DNA from: Gemmatimonadota bacterium
GTDB taxonomy: Bacteria > Gemmatimonadota > Gemmatimonadetes > Longimicrobiales > Gaopeijiaceae
Reading direction: 5' to 3'
Assembly (NCBI GenBank): GCA_003567615.1
Contig: PWZC01000452.1
Coordinates: forward strand, 1 to 5,053
DNA length: 5,053 bases
The notes under the pieces were generated by a model. That model was not told the DNA's origin. It did not search any database and was given only the letters and a program-made list of their open reading frames with translations. A program made the translations under genes and the position numbers. Positions 1-5,053 of this stretch are shown one piece after another (positions within the stretch are counted from its first letter, which is position 1; each line of letters begins with the position of its first letter).

Positions 1-230
1 CCGGCGTCCCGGAGAAAGCGGATCCCGATCCCATCCTGGATATGGAACCGCTTGAGCTCCATGGGAGATCCATCGCCCGATTCTCCCAGGTATACGCCGC
101 CGTCCGTCAGGACACCGTCCACATCCAGAACCACGAGCCGGATCCGCTTCGCCAGGGCATGGGGGATCCGCTCGCGCCCCGAGAGGCGCTCCGTACGCCC
201 GGTGGTGGGCGGGACCGGGCCGGTGGGCAT
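1..230 (-). CDS. kdsC: 3-deoxy-D-manno-octulosonate-8-phosphate (Kdo-8-P) phosphatase, HAD family, partial (C-terminus off the left edge)
   Basis: Seen: reading the minus strand from the ATG at 230-228 gives 76 codons before the window ends. Residues 32-43 read LVVLDVDGVLTD, the HAD motif I DxDG(V)LTDG with D36 as nucleophile and D38 as acid/base. FHIQDGIGIRFL at 62-73 matches the conserved segment that follows in the small, cap-less KdsC-type phosphatases. Known: KdsC hydrolyses Kdo-8-phosphate to Kdo in the cytoplasm, before CMP-Kdo formation and lipid A-core assembly. Motifs II-IV lie outside the window, so a related cap-less HAD sugar phosphatase cannot be excluded. Start: the ATG at 230 has AGG 7 nt upstream. 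An in-frame GTG at 278-276 overlaps the pyrG stop as GTGA, has GGAG 10 nt upstream, and would add 16 residues (VTFLIRRKRSSAAGVA). I prefer the ATG, because even this start leaves about 30 residues before the HAD motif. It is probably co-transcribed and translationally coupled with pyrG. Confidence 0.88.
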   Translation of the reverse strand, partial: MPTGPVPPTTGRTERLSGRERIPHALAKRIRLVVLDVDGVLTDGGVYLGESGDGSPMELKRFHIQDGIGIRFLRDA

Positions 231-274
231 GGCGACACCTGCCGCACTGCTCCGCTTTCGCCGGATGAGGAAGG

Positions 275-1942
275 TCACCGGGAGACGACTCCAACCCCGG
301 TGTCCGTCCGCTCGGCCGCCTCCACGATTCCGGCCACCTCCGTGGCGGCCCCGATGAAGGACGCGAAGAGGGGGTGCGCCCGGGTGGGGCGGCTCTTCAG
401 TTCGGGGTGGAACTGGCACCCGATGAACCAGGGATGATCCGGAAGTTCGATCATCTCCACGAGTTTGCCGTCCGGGGAGAGTCCGCTCAGAACCATGCCG
501 GCCTCTTCCAGATGCCCCCGGTATCCATTGTTCACCTCGTAGCGGTGGCGATGCCGTTCGGAGATCTCGGTGGAGCCGTAGACGGCATGCGTGCGGGAGC
601 CGGGCGTCAAGGTGGCAGGGTAGGCCCCGAGGCGCATGGTGCCTCCCTTGTGGATGACCTCATGCTGCGAATCCATGAGGCAGATGACCGGATGGGGCGA
701 GCCCGGATCGAACTCCACGGAATGGGCCTGTTCCAGACCGCAGACATTCCGGGCATACTCCACCACGGCGCACTGCAGCCCCAGGCAGATGCCGAAGAAG
801 GGCATCCCCTCGGTACGGGCGTACCGAATGGCCTGGAGCATTCCCTCCACACCCCGGGGGCCGAAGCCGCCGGGGATGAGGAGACCGTGATAGGGAGCCA
901 GGTGAGGACCTGGATCCGCCCCCTCGAACTCCTCGGAGGAGAGCCAGTCGATCTCGACCCCCACATCGTGGGCGATGCCGCCGTGGATGAGGGATTCCTG
1001 GATGGACTTGTACGAGTCCACCAACTCCGTGTACTTGCCTACCACGGCGATGCGGACCGTCCCCCGCGAAGGCCGGGTGATCCGCTCCGTCATCTCTTCC
1101 CACCGGGTCATGTCCGGGGCCGGGGCCTCGAGCCCGAGCAGCTCCAGGACGTAGTCGTCCAACCCCTGCCTCCTGAGATCCAGGGGGACTTGGTAGATGG
1201 ACTCGGCGTCCCGCGCCTCCACCACGCCACGGGCGTCCACGTTGGTGAAGAGGGCGATCTTCCGCCGGATCTCCTCGTCCAGGGGGTGCTCGGCCCGGCA
1301 GATCAGGATCTGCGGCTGGATCCCGATCTGCATCAACTCCCGGACCGAGTGCTGGGTCGGCTTGGTCTTGAGTTCCCCGGCGGCGGCGATGTAGGGCACC
1401 AGGGTGAGGTGGATGTAGATGGCGTTCTCGGGCCCCACCTCCTGGCGGAACTGGCGGATCGCTTCCAGGAAGGGGAGGCTCTCGATATCCCCCACCGTGC
1501 CCCCGATCTCGGTGATCACCACGTCGTGATCCGGGGCGAGCTTCCGGATGTTGGCCTTGATCTCGTCGGTGATGTGGGGAATCACCTGAACCGTGGAGCC
1601 CAGATAGTCCCCTCGGCGCTCCTTTTCGATGACGGACTGGTAGACCCGGCCCGTGGTGATGTTGTTGTCCTGGGAGAGGGACTCGTCGATGAACCTCTCG
1701 TAGTGCCCCAGGTCCAGGTCCGTCTCGGCCCCGTCGTCGGTGACGAAGACCTCCCCGTGCTGGAAGGGCGAGAGCGTCCCCGGGTCCACATTGATGTAGG
1801 GATCGAACTTCTGGAGGGTCACCCGAAGGCCCCGCTCCTTGAGGATTCGGCCCAGGGAGGCGGCAGCGATGCCCTTACCCAGCGACGATACCACGCCGCC
1901 GGTCACGAAGATGTATTTGGTCGAATCGTCGGTTCGGCTCAT
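275..1942 (-). CDS. pyrG: CTP synthase (glutamine-hydrolysing)
   Basis: The product is 555 residues, close to the usual length of about 545, and looks complete. It converts UTP, ATP and glutamine to CTP in the cytosol, the last step of pyrimidine nucleotide synthesis. The N-terminal synthetase domain (about 1-280) has the P-loop-like FVTGGVVSSLGKG at 12-24 with K23, D77 in TDLDLGHYER, E145 in ITEIGGTVGD (the Mg-ATP ligands of the family), and KTKPTQ at 192-197, the UTP/CTP-binding loop. The C-terminal class I glutamine amidotransferase domain has GGFGPRG at 358-364, the nucleophile C386 in FGICLGLQ, and H512/E514 in CQFHPEL. All catalytic residues are present. The ATG at 1942 is chosen because GAGG lies 7 nt upstream (1950-1953) and the family N-terminus begins about eight residues later. 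A 374-nt spacer separates it from trpG, and it may overlap kdsC at its 3' end. Hairpins in the leader are listed separately. Confidence 0.98.
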   Translation of the reverse strand: MSRTDDSTKYIFVTGGVVSSLGKGIAAASLGRILKERGLRVTLQKFDPYINVDPGTLSPFQHGEVFVTDDGAETDLDLGHYERFIDESLSQDNNITTGRVYQSVIEKERRGDYLGSTVQVIPHITDEIKANIRKLAPDHDVVITEIGGTVGDIESLPFLEAIRQFRQEVGPENAIYIHLTLVPYIAAAGELKTKPTQHSVRELMQIGIQPQILICRAEHPLDEEIRRKIALFTNVDARGVVEARDAESIYQVPLDLRRQGLDDYVLELLGLEAPAPDMTRWEEMTERITRPSRGTVRIAVVGKYTELVDSYKSIQESLIHGGIAHDVGVEIDWLSSEEFEGADPGPHLAPYHGLLIPGGFGPRGVEGMLQAIRYARTEGMPFFGICLGLQCAVVEYARNVCGLEQAHSVEFDPGSPHPVICLMDSQHEVIHKGGTMRLGAYPATLTPGSRTHAVYGSTEISERHRHRYEVNNGYRGHLEEAGMVLSGLSPDGKLVEMIELPDHPWFIGCQFHPELKSRPTRAHPLFASFIGAATEVAGIVEAAERTDTGVGVVSR

Positions 1943-1946
1943 GGTC

Positions 1947-1982
1947 GGACCTCAGGGGTGGAATCGGTCCCAAGGATGGGAC
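1947..1982 (-). promoter_or_regulatory. pyrG leader: two mutually exclusive hairpins next to the ribosome-binding site
   Basis: In the minus-strand transcript, GUCCCA-UCCU-UGGGAC (1982 down to 1967) is a perfect 6-bp stem with a 4-nt loop, 24 nt upstream of the pyrG ATG. The same GGACC (1970-1966) can instead pair with GGUCC (1951-1947) in a 5-bp stem with a 14-nt loop, which would cover the last two bases of the GAGG ribosome-binding site (1953-1950). The first hairpin leaves that site free and the second partly hides it. The pairing is seen directly. A regulatory role is inference, since short stems are common in GC-rich DNA. Confidence 0.3.
1950..1953 (-). promoter_or_regulatory. Ribosome-binding site of pyrG
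   Basis: GAGG on the minus strand lies 7 nt before the ATG at 1942-1940. It is the only purine-rich Shine-Dalgarno match close to this start and supports the chosen initiation codon. Confidence 0.75.
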
Positions 1983-2210
1983 AGGGTTCCCTCCATTCTG
2001 ACGACATCCCGTCCGGTGTCCACCCCCGGAGGCATGCCGTGGGGAAGGACGGAGGGAGGGATCCCGCCGCCTGTGCAGCCTCTGCAACCGATCAGGGACT
2101 CGTCCGGAGGCGCGCGAAGGCACGGACCGGGGCCGTCACGCCGTCAATGCCCGGAGTCTCGAGGTCTGGAGACGGGATCCCGCCTGACCGCGATCCATGC
2201 TCGGGTATGC

Positions 2211-2235
2211 AAAAACCACGCCATAAACCTATGGC
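2211..2235 (-). terminator. Possible weak rho-independent terminator downstream of trpG/pabA
   Basis: The minus-strand transcript reads GCCAUA-GGUU-UAUGGC (2235 down to 2220), a perfect 6-bp stem with a 4-nt loop, followed by GUGG and then five U residues (2215-2211). It lies about 80 nt after the trpG stop, where the nadE-trpG transcript would be expected to end. The stem is short, half A-U, and four bases separate it from the U tract, so it is a poor terminator by the usual criteria. It also overlaps a promoter-like sequence, and both readings cannot be fully right. Confidence 0.3.
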
Positions 2236-2254
2236 AAAGGTGGATCGACGGCAA
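2226..2254 (-). promoter_or_regulatory. Candidate sigma70-type promoter for pyrG
   Basis: On the minus strand, TTGCCG (2254-2249, 4 of 6 to the -35 consensus) is followed by exactly 17 nt and then TAGGTT (2231-2226, 3 of 6 to the -10 consensus, including the important TA at the start and T at the end). This is the only AT-rich stretch in the spacer. It would give a leader of roughly 280 nt before pyrG. The match is weak and overlaps the hairpin described as a possible terminator. Confidence 0.25.
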
Positions 2255-2316
2255 CCGAAGCACTGCTCAGGAGCCGTCGGCGGTGATGGAGGCCATCGCT
2301 CGGACCGCCGCTGCTC

Positions 2317-2895
2317 TCAGACCAGGCGGAGGAAGTTCTCCAGCAGCTCCCTTCCCCCCTGGCAGAACAGGGATTCGGGGTGGAACTGGACTCCCCAGAT
2401 GGGAAAGCTCCGATGCCGTAGCGCCTGGATCTCCCCGGACGCCCCCTCACCGGTCGACCAGGCCACGGCCTCCAGTTCGTCGGGGAGGACGTCGGGATCC
2501 GTCACCAGGGAATGGTACCGGGTCACCTCCAGCGGGTTCGGGAGCCCCTGGAAGAGCCCTTCTCCGCTGTGGCGCACCAGACCAATCTTGCCGTGCATTA
2601 CCCGTCGGGCCCGCACGGTGCGCCCCCCGAAGGCCTCCCCAATGGATTGATGGCCCAGGCAGACCCCCAGGAGGGGCGTGGTGGGACCCAGTCGACGGAT
2701 GACCTCCACGCTCACCCCGGCTTCGTCCGGCGTGCACGGGCCCGGAGAGATGACCACGGCCCGGGGCGCCATTGTCACCAGGGCCTCCGGCGAGTGTTCG
2801 TCGTTGCGGACCACCACCGGATCCGCTCCCAACTCGCCCAGATGCTGTACCAGGTTCCACGTGAAGGAGTCGTAGTTGTCGATGACCAGGAGCAT
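2317..2895 (-). CDS. Anthranilate / aminodeoxychorismate synthase glutamine amidotransferase subunit (TrpG/PabA type)
   Basis: The product is 192 residues, the normal length for a stand-alone TrpG/PabA subunit. It releases ammonia from glutamine and channels it to a chorismate-using partner, TrpE (anthranilate, for tryptophan) or PabB (4-amino-4-deoxychorismate, for folate). Seen: the start MLLVIDNYDSFTWNL, VISPGPCTPDEAG at 48-60, the nucleophile C79 in LGVCLGHQSIGEAFGG, the MHGK segment at 100-103, RYHSL at 126-130, and H172/E174 in GVQFHPES. The catalytic triad is therefore complete. No trpE, pabB or other tryptophan gene is adjacent, so sequence and context do not decide between the two roles; one subunit often serves both partners, and I leave the symbol open. 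The ATG at 2895 lies 8 nt after the nadE stop and its GAGG site overlaps that stop, indicating an operon with nadE and probable translational coupling. Confidence 0.95.
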   Translation of the reverse strand: MLLVIDNYDSFTWNLVQHLGELGADPVVVRNDEHSPEALVTMAPRAVVISPGPCTPDEAGVSVEVIRRLGPTTPLLGVCLGHQSIGEAFGGRTVRARRVMHGKIGLVRHSGEGLFQGLPNPLEVTRYHSLVTDPDVLPDELEAVAWSTGEGASGEIQALRHRSFPIWGVQFHPESLFCQGGRELLENFLRLV

Positions 2896-2901
2896 GGTGG
2901 G

Positions 2902-2905
2902 CCTC
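2902..2905 (-). promoter_or_regulatory. Ribosome-binding site of trpG/pabA, overlapping the nadE stop codon
   Basis: The minus strand reads TGAGGCCCACCATG. GAGG begins inside the nadE TGA (2906-2904) and lies 6 nt before the trpG ATG. Ribosomes finishing nadE would sit directly on this site, which is a typical arrangement for coupled translation. Confidence 0.7.
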
Positions 2906-4724
2906 AGAAGTCCACGGGTCGGAGGTAGTATTCGCCCAGGCCGGTGGACGAGACCATGGCGATGGTGGGGAGTTTTCGTTTCCAGTGGGTGGACTCGAGG
3001 CGGCGCACCACAAGTTCCACCTCGGCGGAGGGGAAACCAGCCGCTTCCAACTCCCCGGGGGTGTGGTCCAGTAGAAGCCAGTGGAGGATCGGATCCGCCC
3101 TGGTATAGGAGATTCCCAGCTCATCCCTGTCATGGACTCCCTCCACGAGATCGGCGGACGGTGCCTTCTCGATTACCGGCTCGGGAATGCCCAGGTGCCG
3201 GGCCAGGGCCCACACCTGGGTCTTGAAGAGATCGCCCAGGGGATTGATGGGCGGAGAGTCGTCGGCGTGCCATGTGAAGTATCCCAGGAGGCGTTCGCTC
3301 TTGTTGCCGGTCCCCAGGGGGAGCGCGCGGAGCCGGGCCGACTGGTCCCAGAGGATGACGAAGCGGGTTCGGGCGGCCAGATTGCCCCTGCGCAGGTCCG
3401 AGATCTCCGCCTCCTCTCCCTCTACGTAGGCGTCCACCATGGGCGTAATGGAAATGTCCCGGGGCGTCAGTCCCAGGTGCTTCGCCACCAGCTTTCCGTG
3501 CTCCAGGCTCTCCGGGCTCGACGTTCGGTATGGAAGGAAGAAGGCATGGACATTCTCCTTCCCGAGGGCCCGGACCGCCAGCGCCGCCGACACCGCCGAA
3601 TCCACCCCGCCCGAAAGGCCCAGTACGACCTTCTGGAAGCCGCGCCGTACCTGGATCTCGTGCTGGAGGAAGGTGACCAGCGCCTCTTCCACCATGGGGA
3701 GATCGAGGTCCAGGACGGACGTGTCGGCGGGATCGGGAAACCGGTCACCGTCGGGTTTCCCGGGGCGGGTCGTCCGGCCATGTGGCCCAGCCCGGTCCGG
3801 GTCGGAGCCTGTTGAGCTCGGTGGTGCGTCGCCCGGTGTGAGGGCGGGGATCCCATGGCCATCCCGGGGCGGGCCGGCCGCTTCGACCCTGTCGAGCGCC
3901 CGGATGAGCACCGGAAGTCTGGTTCGCAGGTCCGATGTGACCGAAGCCCGGTTTCGGGAGCGAATGGTGGCGCCCCGGTCGACTTCGACCTCCAGCACGT
4001 CTTCACGGAAGAGGCGGGCCCGACCCAGGATGCGGCCCGACGGATCGTACGCCACACTTCCACCGGAAAAAAGCTTACCCCCTTCACTTCCCGCCAGATG
4101 ACACACCAGGAGGTGGACCGAGTGCTCCATGGCGATGGAACGACCCACGGCGTCCCACCGATCCAGGCTCCCGGGGATGCCTGGCCCCGGGGCCAGGTCC
4201 CGGGCCGGGGACGCGGCCAGGCAGACCATCACCTCCGCCCCGTCCAGAGCCAGGATGGTGGGGACCAGGGCGTGGTGCATGTCCTCGCAGACCATGGGGC
4301 CGATTCGCCCCAGGGGAGTTTCCACGGCTCGGAGCTCTCGACCCGGTACGACGAAGCGGGCCTCGTCGAATACGCCGTAGGTGGGCAGGAACAGCTTCCT
4401 GTGGACGTGGTGGACCTGCCAGGCCCCATCGAAGGGGGTGAGATGCACGGCCGCGTTCTCCACACCGTCCGGTCCGGGAATGTAGCTCCCGAGAATCACA
4501 TCGGGGGCGTCGGGCGGGGGCGGACCCAGCGCCGTGGCGATGGCCAGGGGTGAACGGCTGACGGAGCCGACCGCTCCCTCCACGAAGTAGCCGGACACGG
4601 CCGTTTCCGGGAAGAGAATGAGGTCGGACCGGGCCGAGAGATCCCGGATCATTCCGGCCATCCGGTCCAGATTCTCCGGGATCCGCCCCTTCCGAGGATG
4701 GAACTGCGCCAGGGAGACTCTCAT
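2904..4724 (-). CDS. nadE: Glutamine-dependent NAD+ synthetase (nitrilase domain fused to synthetase domain)
   Basis: The product is 606 residues and makes NAD+ from deamido-NAD+, ATP and glutamine, the last step of NAD synthesis, in the cytosol. The N-terminal nitrilase/glutaminase domain (about 1-270) has the full catalytic triad: E40 in LFPETAVSGY, K110 in VHRKLFLPTYG and C146 in VCEDMHH. The synthetase domain (about 340-606) has the PP-loop SGGVDS at 371-376, RRGNLAARTRFVILWD at 445-460, GTGNKSERLLGYFT at 471-484, NPLGDLFKTQV at 494-504 and the KAPSADLVEG segment at 520-529. Residues about 282-335 form a hydrophilic linker rich in Pro, Gly, Asp and Arg. The usual GD after YFT reads AD (YFTWHADDSPP), a variant I would expect to be tolerated. 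The ATG at 4724 gives the canonical start MRVSLAQFHP. The frame upstream meets a stop at 4784-4782 without another usual start codon. No clear Shine-Dalgarno sequence precedes it. Confidence 0.97.
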   Translation of the reverse strand: MRVSLAQFHPRKGRIPENLDRMAGMIRDLSARSDLILFPETAVSGYFVEGAVGSVSRSPLAIATALGPPPPDAPDVILGSYIPGPDGVENAAVHLTPFDGAWQVHHVHRKLFLPTYGVFDEARFVVPGRELRAVETPLGRIGPMVCEDMHHALVPTILALDGAEVMVCLAASPARDLAPGPGIPGSLDRWDAVGRSIAMEHSVHLLVCHLAGSEGGKLFSGGSVAYDPSGRILGRARLFREDVLEVEVDRGATIRSRNRASVTSDLRTRLPVLIRALDRVEAAGPPRDGHGIPALTPGDAPPSSTGSDPDRAGPHGRTTRPGKPDGDRFPDPADTSVLDLDLPMVEEALVTFLQHEIQVRRGFQKVVLGLSGGVDSAVSAALAVRALGKENVHAFFLPYRTSSPESLEHGKLVAKHLGLTPRDISITPMVDAYVEGEEAEISDLRRGNLAARTRFVILWDQSARLRALPLGTGNKSERLLGYFTWHADDSPPINPLGDLFKTQVWALARHLGIPEPVIEKAPSADLVEGVHDRDELGISYTRADPILHWLLLDHTPGELEAAGFPSAEVELVVRRLESTHWKRKLPTIAMVSSTGLGEYYLRPVDF

Positions 4725-4788
4725 GGAGATGGGTGTGTCACGGTTGGGGACGGTTCGCAGGGGGTGCGGGAGAACTCCACGTCATTCA

Positions 4789-4816
4789 AGGATGGCCTTC
4801 CGGTTCCCGGCGTCAA
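4789..4816 (-). promoter_or_regulatory. Weak candidate promoter for nadE-trpG
   Basis: On the minus strand, TTGACG (4816-4811, 5 of 6 to the -35 consensus) is followed by 16 nt and CATCCT (4794-4789, 3 of 6 to the -10 consensus). It would start transcription about 55-60 nt before the nadE ATG, a reasonable leader length. The -10 element is poor, so this is only a pointer to where a promoter may lie. Confidence 0.22.
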
Positions 4817-4955
4817 CGGGTCCTGAAACCCTTCGGGTCCGGGATCGTTCGCTTGACCATTCTCCGGAGCGGGTGGGGCAGGTCTGGCGGATCCTGAGCG
4901 GGTGTGTACGTTGGATCGGTGCAACGGCCCGGAACGGGAACGCCTTCTTCATCTC

Positions 4956-4968
4956 GGTTTACCAAACC
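4956..4968. repeat. Small perfect inverted repeat GGTTT-ACC-AAACC
   Basis: Two 5-nt arms, GGTTT (4956-4960) and AAACC (4964-4968), flank a 3-nt centre about 230 nt upstream of nadE. It stands out as AT-richer than its surroundings and could be an operator half-site pair. There is no second copy in the window and no regulator gene nearby to support that. Confidence 0.3.
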
Positions 4969-5053
4969 CTGAGGTGGGGCGGAGCGTTCATTCGACCGGA
5001 CCCATCACTCGAGAGGCTTTGTCCTGCACCTCCCCAAGACCGTGGATAGCCGC

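Larger units (their letters stand above)
1943..2316. other. Intergenic region between trpG/pabA and pyrG, no supported gene
   Basis: This 374-nt spacer separates the trpG stop (2317-2319) from the pyrG start. Open frames crossing it on either strand are continuations of frames that lie opposite or out of phase with pyrG and trpG, and none resembles a protein family. I found no tRNA-like cloverleaf. It contains one AT-rich island (about 2205-2237) in otherwise GC-rich sequence, an 11-nt direct repeat GGGATCCCGCC (2058-2068 and 2174-2184), and a leader hairpin next to the pyrG ribosome-binding site. It probably holds the end of the nadE-trpG transcript and the pyrG promoter. Confidence 0.7.
4725..5053. 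other. Region upstream of nadE, no supported gene
   Basis: These 329 nt run to the right edge of the window. A minus-strand frame from a TTG at 4924 ends in a TGA that overlaps the nadE ATG (ATGA), but its protein is Pro/Ser/Thr-rich, matches nothing I recognise and has no ribosome-binding site. By hand count about two thirds of its third codon positions are G or C, lower than in the neighbouring genes. A plus-strand frame from 4618 to 5049 begins inside nadE on the opposite strand and is also unconvincing. The region contains a small inverted repeat (4956-4968), a promoter-like sequence (4789-4816) and a short hairpin ACCC-TTC-GGGT (4828-4838). It is probably the promoter region of the nadE operon. 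Confidence 0.55.

Noticed and set aside
2156..2173. A 5-bp hairpin GTCTC...GAGAC in the trpG-pyrG spacer
   Set aside because: The stem is short, the loop is 8 nt and no T tract follows. It is within what chance gives in 374 nt.
2058..2184. An 11-nt direct repeat GGGATCCCGCC at 2058-2068 and 2174-2184, with the CGGGATCCCG palindrome at 2173-2182
   Set aside because: The window is rich in GGATC-containing words, inside genes as well as outside. Two short copies with no further symmetry or conserved spacing are not enough to call an operator or attachment site.
1943..2316. A possible tRNA or small structured RNA in the spacer
   Set aside because: I saw no T-loop GGTTCGANTCC-like motif, no acceptor-stem pairing and no known riboswitch core.
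401..2389. An exact 16-nt repeat TTCGGGGTGGAACTGG at 401-416 and 2374-2389, which could suggest a mobile or regulatory repeat
   Set aside because: Both copies encode the conserved QFHPE catalytic segment of a class I glutamine amidotransferase, in PyrG and in TrpG/PabA, with identical codons. Protein homology and codon bias explain it.
374..2650. A 758-codon open frame on the plus strand, opposite pyrG and part of trpG/pabA
   Set aside because: It is antisense to two clear enzymes with complete catalytic motifs. Long antisense open frames are common in GC-rich coding DNA because the third codon position avoids stops on the other strand. The protein shows no recognisable domain and has the skewed Gly/Val/Asp/Leu-rich content of an antisense frame.
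3081..4553. Several plus-strand open frames opposite nadE (for example 3081-3815 and 3855-4553)
   Set aside because: They are antisense shadows of the NadE coding sequence, with no family resemblance.
4618..5049. A 143-codon plus-strand frame starting inside nadE and running into the upstream region
   Set aside because: About the first third is antisense to the start of nadE, and the remainder is Arg-rich with no motif and no credible ribosome-binding site. It is more likely a chance frame.

Overview
The window is a GC-rich, gene-dense bacterial segment that carries ordinary housekeeping metabolism. All four supported genes lie on the minus strand, so transcription runs from right to left: nadE, trpG/pabA, pyrG, then a kdsC-like gene cut off by the left edge. 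A Kdo-8-phosphate phosphatase points to a Gram-negative, LPS-making organism. The base composition and the pyrG-kdsC pairing would fit Gemmatimonadota or another deep-branching Gram-negative phylum, but that placement is inference and no marker here fixes it.

Layout from right to left: positions 4725-5053 are a 329-nt stretch with no supported gene, upstream of nadE. Glutamine-dependent NAD+ synthetase (2904-4724) is followed after 8 nt by a stand-alone class I glutamine amidotransferase of the TrpG/PabA type (2317-2895), whose ribosome-binding site overlaps the nadE stop codon. A 374-nt spacer (1943-2316) then holds an AT-rich palindromic island, which may be a weak terminator or a promoter, and two hairpins just in front of pyrG. 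CTP synthase (275-1942) is followed, with a possible GTGA overlap, by the Kdo-8-P phosphatase fragment (1-230).

Functionally, the three complete genes all consume the glutamine amide: NadE to make NAD+, TrpG/PabA to make anthranilate or aminodeoxychorismate, and PyrG to make CTP. CTP is also the activating nucleotide for Kdo, so the downstream kdsC-like gene links pyrG to LPS core synthesis. The likely transcription units are nadE-trpG and pyrG-kdsC(-further genes to the left), possibly with read-through.

I see no mobile element, CRISPR array, tRNA, rRNA or defence gene, and no evidence for a new biological system. The points worth a second look are small: mutually exclusive hairpins at the pyrG ribosome-binding site, the unresolved kdsC start, a long low-complexity linker in NadE, and the gene-free region upstream of nadE.
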